In this document: positions 56,691 to 64,000 of the stretch, one piece after another | How the letters are laid out: every line of letters starts with the position of its first letter | Numbering within the stretch: position 1 is the stretch's first letter | Assembly: GCA_022478985.1 (NCBI GenBank) | Contig: JAKSZP010014859.1 | Location: 18,995 to 82,994, forward strand | Length of the DNA stretch: 64,000 bases | Direction: 5' to 3' | Source: Massospora cicadina | Taxonomy: Eukaryota > Entomophthoromycota > Entomophthoromycetes > Entomophthorales > Entomophthoraceae | Position numbers and translations under genes: made by a program | The notes under the pieces: model-generated | Told to the model about the DNA's origin: nothing | Databases searched by the model: none | Seen by the model: the letters and a program-made list of their open reading frames with translations, nothing else

Positions 56691-56709
56691 TTTATAAGAT
56701 ATATATAAA

Positions 56710-57172
56710 ATGGCAGTCAAAGCCACTTCAGCTCCTGCTAACACCCTACTCCACCAGCAACTCCATGGGGCAATGGAACCCCTGGTTGAGGGTATTCCTA
56801 TTCCCTTTTCCTCATGATTTTGAGGAAGATGCAAAATATAAAATTGAGCTCACTTTTGGTGCAAGCTGCGCTTGCATAAATATGGCAAAAACTTCTCTTT
56901 TTAACCTCAATTATCCTGAAACCCAACGCTTCATCAAGTCTTTCACTTGTGTGCTGGCTCTCATCACTTTTGCTGAGCATCAACTTGCTCAATATGTTGA
57001 GGCGATTGACACCGCTAGCCTCATGTATGAAGAAAACCCACAACTATACCTTCTTATGCCCCATATCACTGATGCTCCTACCCCAATGCTGTCCGCCATG
57101 TTCCACCAGCTAAAGCTGACAATGGACAAAAGATTCTCTAAAACTTTCTCCCCTTCTGATATGGCTTCCTAG
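56710..57172 (+). pseudogene. 154-residue retroposon protein, copy 2 (frameshifted)
   Basis: Starts MAVKATSAPANTLLHQQLHG...PLVEGIPIP, which parallels the intact copy. A one-base indel near 56808-56820 then shifts the frame. The rest (from about DFEEDAKYKIE) is open to TAG at 57170-57172. Conserved blocks: SFTCVL, FAEHQLAQYVE, NPQLYLLMPH, DAPTPMLSAM, SPSDMA. Many differences from copy 1 are third-position changes, for example in the LLMPH and PTPMLS regions. Confidence 0.7.
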
Positions 57173-57293
57173 GCTGTTAGCTGCGGTGCCACATACAAAA
57201 TTCTTTTATTTCTAATAAACCCTTTGTTCAGCTCATTTGCAAATAAAGATGCAAGGCTCCCCCTTTTGAGTTGGGAACACTAGTGCTAAAAAA
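56710..57293 (+). mobile_element. Coding retroposon (154-codon unit), copy 2
   Basis: Aligned with 11128-11719 from the ATG to the terminal cactagtgctaaaaaa. Its 5' side may include a few more bases (tttataagatatatataaa) before the ATG. No clear target duplication was found around it. Confidence 0.75.
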
Positions 57294-57309
57294 GGTTTAA
57301 AAGGAGCTT

Positions 57310-57735
57310 GAAAGCGGTTGGTGGTTTTGGGTTGCCTAATAAGCTTAATGGTTTTAATAAGCAGTTAGTGCTTAGTTGATTAAGTATGCTAATTAGTTTT
57401 GGTAAGCTATTCTTTTTTTGATTGTTGGTAGATTTATAAGTTCTACAATTGGGTTTGTTGGGTGGTGGTTGGTGGAATTAAATTAGATTTTTTTAGTCTC
57501 AAAGGTTTCAGGTAAATGGTTGACGTTTTAGTTGTATATGATAGGGCTAATAGGTTCTTACTGTGTGATTGGTAATCAACAAACTTTGAAAAAGGAGAAG
57601 GTTCTCAATTTGAACAGTATATTTTTTTACTGTTTGCTTATGCATAACTCTGAAACTACTGGATCAGCTTTGAATGATCTTCATTTCAAAAAAAGAGGAT
57701 GCTCGAACTTAGATTCCACTTTACTTTTGTAAGTT
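57310..57735 (+). repeat. Mosaic repeat: about 44-bp array and S segment
   Basis: Array of ggttggtgg and gcttaatggttttaat-type units (57310-57570), then S segment (57575-57731: tttgaaaaaggagaaggttc, ggatcagc, cttagattccactttac). Interrupted at 57736 by the 3' end of LINE A4. Confidence 0.65.
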
Positions 57736-57879
57736 TTTTATAAAATCCAAACATTATTTAAAAATTTAACTTAAATGAGAAAGTAAGGGGGTTGAACACA
57801 GTTGATTCAGATGAAAAATAAAGGACCAGGAAGATGGGCCAATAGTTCACTAGTATCTCCAAACATTGGTGGTGGGCAA

Positions 57880-59910
57880 TTCCCATCACTAGCCACGCTT
57901 CTAGTAATGATGAGCTTACAGGTCATTAAATCTGAAGCCAATTCAATGCTTTGTCACATATTATAAGCGAACCAGTGGAGAAATACAAGCGCATGACTTA
58001 TAGGCCCTGGGTTTAAGCGCAAGAATTTTGTGATCTGATGGAGCTTATTGGAAAGAATCCAAATGGTTTCAGTTCCAAACTTTTGTGATGGGGACGCTCA
58101 TTGCTAAGGCTTTTGGCAACGAGGGCTGAGTGTATTACCCATACACAATAATGTTAAAATAAGGCTCATAGTTGGATTGAGGCTGTTCTCAGGGTCATAG
58201 TAAAAAATAGGTCCTGCAACGGACGCATCTCCAGCAACTCTACGCCTAAAAGGAGGTATCTCATTGTGGACCAATATTTTTGGAAAACAACACATTTGTA
58301 ATATTGTTGGCCAATATATGCTTCTGGTTTGGCGCAGATGGGGCAGTATTTGAATGGGGTAGTCTAGTCTGCTATTCTTACCAGATTTAAATGCATGGTG
58401 TAAGATCTGTCAAGTGACAAAACGTTGTTTTGCCATTACCAGTTGGGAATTGAGGCCTGAGATTAACTCCTTCATTTTGGTAGTTAGTATCATGACCTTC
58501 TGCTGCTCAGTCATTAAGAATTCGTGGTCAGGCAAGTGGGTTGCATCTGGTTTTTGGAAGTGAATCCCTATATATGATTGAGTCTGATGTGAAGAAAATC
58601 TTAATTGCTTTAGAGTCATACACACGGCAAATTTAATTGCACTACTCCCAGTATGTTGTGGAAACGATTGCAAAATTTACAGTATTTGACATCCTTTTGA
58701 ATTTGTTCAGCATCCCGATCTAATGCTTTAAATGACCAGCCACCTAGGGGCACTGCCCAATTGCGCAATCACCATTAGTATAAGCTGCATTTCTGGGAGG
58801 GCATATGCAGGTGATTCGCCATCCAAATGCAGTGAGCGTGGGGAGACCAGCTCCTGAAGGCCCTGGTCTCTTGCCCAATTCACATTCCATGCGAGGGTTG
58901 GGCAGCGCATGTTCATCTGCATCAACTTGAGGAACAACTTTTCCCAGATCCTCTGCGTGTGGGATTTGAAGTCCAATAGGACTTGCCACCTTTGCTCCTC
59001 AGCTTTAACAGGGTCTTAATGGAAATTTGCGCTGCTTTTGTCTTGAACCATATGAAAGTGCGTAGCATTTTTTTGATCTTTTTCTCTAGGTTTGGGATCA
59101 TTGGCAGAACATGGGCATTATATTATAGCTTTGAAAAGATGAAGTACATTAACAGCCAACACTATCTCCTCGAGGCTTAGTCTTGTAATTTTCCAGCAGG
59201 CCATTCTGACTAACAGACTTGATAGTACCTCTTGCTTGGCTTTAAGTATTACTGGACCTTTGTCATTGAAGTCTATACTAAGGTATTAAATCATCTGTAA
59301 GTTCTGGATCAGTGTTGTGTCAGATGGTAGGCTAAATTTTGAAATGCTGATCCTCATCACGGAGGTTTTTTCCAAGTTAATCTTTGCATTTGATGCTGAC
59401 TGGCATAGGTCAGGTGCTCCTTGGCGCCCTGAAGGTTGGTTGGAGAGCTGATGCCCACTACTATATTGTTGGCAAAGGGTAGCATTTCAGTGGACATTGG
59501 CTGGGGTGGAATAATCACCAGAGTTTCGCGTTAGCTGCAGACAAGAGAATGTTAGCTGTAAAGTTAAAAATGGATCAGTGAAATGGGATTGCCTTGGCAG
59601 AGACCCTGAATAACTGGGTTATCTTTGTAAGTCCATCTGTAATGATCACCTTTGTGCTCAGGCCTGAGTACAGCGTTGAGATCCATGATCAGAAGGATGT
59701 GGGCATGTTTACCGACTTTAATGCCGCTTGAAAGAATGACCATGCTATTTGGTTGTAGGCTTTCTCCATGTTGAGAAACATGAGATTGCCCTGTTCATAT
59801 CCCCACATGTCCTGTAGCACGTTCTGGACTTTACCAATACTATCCCAGATGTTGCAGCCCTTGATAAAGCCACATTGGGCCTTATGGAGCGTATTTGGTA
59901 CCATTTACAT
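57880..59910 (-). pseudogene. LINE-A4 ORF2, RT to C-terminal zinc finger, decayed
   Basis: 59904-59689 reads FIKGCNIWDSIGKVQNVLQD...LMFLNMEKAYNQIAWSFFQAALK, the palm start with the Asp after KAY replaced by Asn. A QGD/SPI-LF-like region is near 59600-59560. The thumb block MDFKSHTQRIWEKLFLKLMQM is at 58976 and below. The Cys/His zinc domain is near 58370-58270. Several stops. Confidence 0.75.
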
Positions 59911-60289
59911 TAGCTGATTTGATAAGATGCGTGTGAGCAGCTTGTAGTCATCGTTGGATAGGGCTTTTGAGCGCCAGCTCCAGAGTTGGCGTTGAAGTCC
60001 CTTCTTGTAAAAAAGTACAATTAGGTCTTCTGGCCTCCCAGGGTTTGTTGTCTGGTTTGCAGGCAGTAGTTGAAGAGGGTACCAAGTTCCAGTACAATGC
60101 AGTCATGGAAGGCGTTGTAGACTTTTACGCACATGTTGTCAGGTACTGTTGATTTCTTCTTCAGCAATTTCTTTAGTGCTCATTTAATTTCTTTATTTAG
60201 ATTTTGGTGGTCAAGCTAGCAACATCCTCCGATGAGCTGACCTCAAGTGCCAGCTTAGACAGGTCAATTAAGGCTTCTGTTGCCATTTT

Positions 60290-61440
60290 GCTCATCTCAA
60301 GCTGACAGAATAGTTTATCATAAAATTATCTGATCTCACGTTTGATTGATTATGGGTCCGCTGTCACTTCTCCCATCAGAGTATGTACCTCTCATATTTT
60401 GGCCTTGGTTCAGATTTCCGTGAGGTGCGCCAGGCCTTCTTTGGCCATAGTCCCCACCAGGCTCTGATATTGGTAGGTAGCATTGACCCAACGCTCTGAG
60501 TCCTGTTTGGATATAAAGGCCCAATATCGCTTTTGAGTCATTTGGTATTTGCTCCACCATTCTTTGCTGTCTACTGAGAAAGTTTTAGACTCTCCAGTGC
60601 ATCTTTCATGTGCTTCACGGCAGCATATGTTTGTAGGTTTTCACTTTCTCAAGCTTCATACTATCATGTTAGATTTTTTCTTTGATATGAACCCATTTTT
60701 CCAGGGGATCTAGTTTCTGGGTGGTGACCAGATATGCAACCAGTTGATCAAGTCCCGTTTCAATTGTTTAGCGCCACTCCCCATCCCTCAGCATGGCTGG
60801 TGACAACTGCCATTATTGGTTCTTTGGGTGATCGTACAGATAGATGTCCACCTGGACGATCATATGGTTACTCTCAGAATTTATGATAACCTCGCTTTTA
60901 GACGTCAGTAGTTTGAGTTGAAATGACACCAGTATGTAATACATGCGCGAACCTATCTGAGGTGCCCTGGTAGAGTCATACGACCACCTCATAAGGTTGG
61001 TGGGGTCATCCTACTCCTCATCAGCTGTAAGGCACATCCCCAATTTGACCATGTATTCCAGATTATCATCAGCCTTACATTTGGGACTTTCACTTGTCAG
61101 GAATATAACCCAACTCATGTTCATCCAAAAGTTCAGATCTCCTGCTATAACCATGGTCGCCTCAGTTTGTACCTTTAATAAGAATTTCCAAAAACTCGGT
61201 TTTTGTGGAGCTTTGGTGGGGCGTAGACAGATGCCACATGGAAGTGTTTGCTTGGAACTTAATTTGTAGCAGTCACTACCAGAATCCATCAGCGTGGGTC
61301 CCCTCCATGAATACCAGATCTATGATCTTGTTTAGTGTGACAATTGCCATATGATCTGTCCAGAGGGCTTGACAACATAAATGGCGGGACCAAGGGTTGT
61401 TTGTTGCATCACAGGGTAAGTTTGGCACCATCACCTTTTG
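60290..61440 (-). pseudogene. LINE-A4 ORF2, endonuclease and linker, decayed
   Basis: 61289-61011 holds FLLKVQTEATMVIAGDLNFWMN and LEYMVKLGMCLTADEE. The GDLN motif is intact. The region near 60850-60890 holds an SDH-type motif (NSESNHMIV-like, altered). The linker lies at about 60680-60290, including QSLVGTMAKEGLAHL. Interrupted by stops. Confidence 0.72.
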
Positions 61441-62178
61441 GTGCCTGCTTGGGTTTCTAAATTAACTTAAGTTTATAATATTATATGTTTTCAGGTGCTG
61501 CATCTTCCGCCTTCTTGTTTGCATGCTCACCATCTCCCTGAGCATTTGTTTGCTATCCTCATTTCTGGCTTCCTGACCCACAGGTATGAGGCTTAGTGTT
61601 TTTGTCTGGGTTATGTATAGAATTGCAAATGGATGTGAGGTTAGTGGCAGCTGGTGTCGCTGAGGGTGGTTGTGAGGTAGTAGGCGGCTTACAAGGTTAG
61701 TTAGTTGGCACAGGTATAATGTTGCCAGGGTTTTTTGTGAACCGGAAATTCTGTTTTCATCCCCGTCTCCTATTGATAGACAATGAAGACAGTTTTAGCA
61801 CCAGCTCTGGGGTTGCCTTCATCCCTTCTGGTTACGGAGGATGGCACATCACCTGGAAATTTTTTTCAGCCCTATTATTAGATTTGTCAGCAGGGCGGGT
61901 GTTTTTCTTTGGGGTTCAATTAGTTAACTTTACCAACTTTTTCAATTTGGCTGGATGGTTGGTAAGCAACATTTGGTTTGTGTGCCGAAAATTCCCATGT
62001 TAATTTTTTGTTTGTTTTTGGCTTGTCAGGCTTGGAGGTCAATTTATTTCAATCCTGAGCTGAACATCCCTTTTTGGGGTATTTTTGGGGCCTACCTTCT
62101 GCCATCATTCCTCCTTATATAATCATCCATTCTGCCTAGGATGGGCGGGGCGCAACTGGGTCAGTACCCATTCCTCAT

Positions 62179-64000
62179 TCATTTTAAAGGTCTTGGGAGT
62201 GGGTTTATGAAGGGCTTGTCAACCGCTTTGGGCTTATTGGCAGCTTCTTGCTCCCATGCTTCCCTATGAGCGATGTCCAACTCCTGCTGTTGGTGCTTCA
62301 TATCCGCGACCATCATAAGATTGCATAGTATCCAATACTTGGCCTTGGGACTGAGGAAGCTTTTTGTCCCAACTTTGGAGAATCCACTGACTGGGTCATA
62401 GTCATATTCGTGAGGGGTCTTTCCTTTTCTGTGGTGACATTGGGCCATCATGTGGCCAGTAGGGTGCAAAACTGGCACATATGCTTTGCGTCCTCCTGCT
62501 CCATGTATATTACTCTGCTAAGTCTGGGTAGGCGGATGAATTGAGGTAGGGCGATATTGTTTGCTTTCATCCACTGCGCTAGTTTGTAGAGCGCTTCACA
62601 GTTTGAGGGCGAAGGCACCTTATGATATAATTACCGCTGGATTGCCAATTTTTCGTACTTCTCTGTAGTACATTAATCAAGTCTGGATCACTTTGTGCAA
62701 ACATTTCCTCTCTGATCCGTCAGTAAGTTTTGGAACGTTACCCATTGGGCAGTCTTACTCACATATTAAGTCAGTTCCATTATTAAATAAAAACCCTTGT
62801 ATTCAATCCCGATTTTAAGGAGCTTTTTATGATCAAGTTCGCCTTGAATCACTATGTAGATGTACCCACATTTGGGTACCCAGTGATGGTCAAAATCCCC
62901 CTTGTTAGCTCCTCGTTGAGTTCTTGGTATATAAACATAACAGGTTGGACCACTCATCTTCCTCCACCAGCTGCAAGTGGATTTGGATAGAATACTTCAA
63001 ATATGACTTTGGCGCCTGGAAGTCAGTGAAGCCGAACCTGATTAGCTGTTAGATATATTTAATGTGGCTGCCCATACTGTTCCACATATTTCTGTCAGCT
63101 TGGGCTGCCACAGCACTATACGACTTGGATTTCTGGTTGGGTTTAGGTACTTTGGCAGGTGTCTTCCCTTTCATTATCCAACTGACTAATTTGTTGAGGC
63201 TGAAACCCCAGTTTAGGAATGCCTCTACCTGACATATGTTAATTCATTATTGGTTGATAATTCTTGTCATTTGAGCCCCATTTTCTAAATTTCCATTCAA
63301 AGGGCATCAATTGGAGAGAATCCCAGTTGGTACCAGAGGAGCGCGGCTTCCAGTCCGCACGTTGGGAGTAGGTACTTCTGGAGAGCTTCCAGCGTCATCA
63401 AGCTATATATTGATACCAGTCACTAACCATTATGCTATTACACCCCATTGTTAAAGATCTGTGCCATTGCAGATGGTACCCCCACTTCACACCTATGGAA
63501 TATCTATGTGGAAGATACTTTGGCAGAGTATGGGGTGGCTACTAATGGTTCTAAGTGGGATTATTTTAGTCTCAGATAATTTTGATATGAAAGCCCGTCT
63601 TGAGCCATTTGTAGCCTAAAATTGGGGTCAGGACCCCTTTGATTGCCGCTGCTGCCTGCGGTGCAATTTCATGCTCCATATAAGGTTGGGTTAACTCGAG
63701 AGTGAATCCCACCACGTCTCAGTTGGCCCCCTCAGCGAGTGTATGATGTTTTGCCAGAGTTTCCATTTCACTAGGGGAACGCTTGGCCATGGAGAATCTC
63801 ACGGATCAGTTTTGTCACTTCAGGCACACCCACTCAAAAATGTGGTCAATATTGGCTCCAGCATGGAACCAATACTTCATTTCTAACAGGGTAAACCAAT
63901 TTGCTGACGAGTTAATGGTCTCCTCTGGTGACCAATCCTGGAAGGCCCCCCAATCCACTGCCTTCTCTTTCGTCCAACCTGCCTACATCAAGTCATATGA
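62179..64000 (-). pseudogene. LINE-A4 ORF1 (partial), with CCHC and helical repeats
   Basis: 62957-62766 has GYIYIVIQGELDHKKLLKIGIEYKGFYLIMEL. Near 62505-62440 the knuckle reads CQFC and, after a shift, GHMMAQCHHRKGK, so C-x2-C-x4-H-x4-C is reconstructed by eye only. It continues with EYDYDPVSG and QQQELDIAHREAWEQEAANKP. The 63000-64000 stretch repeats the A2 helical units, for example KEKAVDWGAFQDWSPEE near the edge. Confidence 0.7.

Larger units (their letters stand above)
57736..64000 (-). mobile_element. LINE family A, copy A4 (5' end beyond the window)
   Basis: Minus-strand family-A LINE inserted in an S segment, whose consensus continues differently after ttttgtaag. Order from the left edge: 3' UTR, zinc-finger end, RT, linker, endonuclease, then ORF1 with CCHC, Gly/Ile domain and the Trp/Gly-Phe repeats that run off base 64000. 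Frames broken. Confidence 0.88.

Overview
This window is AT-rich eukaryotic DNA dominated by decayed, nested transposable elements. I see no bacterial gene structure, no rRNA and no convincing intact host gene. I cannot name the species. The chromodomain-bearing Ty3/gypsy element, the LINEs whose ORF2 ends in a zinc-finger domain, and two short open frames with signal-peptide-like starts would fit a TE-bloated fungus. tRNA-headed SINEs and piggyBac-like MITEs also occur widely in animals, so fungus is only an inference.

Layout. 1-2982: 5' part of a LINE (family B, minus strand). 2983-4309 with 9018-9085: copy 1 of a duplicated small-gene locus, carrying a SINE dimer (3108-3372) and split by a 5'-truncated LINE of family A (A1, 4310-9017). 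9086-12233: a truncated SINE, two piggyBac-like MITEs, an interspersed repeat (R) and a 592-bp mobile unit with an intact 154-codon ORF (11128-11719). 12234-20537: full-length LINE A2 with 16-bp target duplications. 20554-25666: mosaic repeats (R, tandem arrays, S segment, fold-back) plus SINEs. 26799-32796: a structurally complete chromovirus with 883-bp LTRs and the 5-bp duplication GGCCT. 33010-42170: copy 2 of the small-gene locus, interrupted by LINE B2 (33451-41482), which itself contains three younger insertions. 42170-44100: mosaic repeat and a SINE. About 44100-54425: very decayed LINE A3. 54426-57735: AT-rich DNA, R repeats and the second copy of the 154-codon unit. 57736-64000: LINE A4, running off the right edge.

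Most boundaries rest on target-site duplications read directly in the sequence, so the relative order of many insertions can be reconstructed. The points that look least like textbook material are: a tiny coding retroposon family with a 49-bp offspring; LINE-A ORF1 proteins built from repeated Trp / Gly-Phe helical units; at least four SINE families with different tRNA heads but one shared 3' tail; and a short-form derivative of LINE B. No LINE or LTR coding frame in the window is intact.
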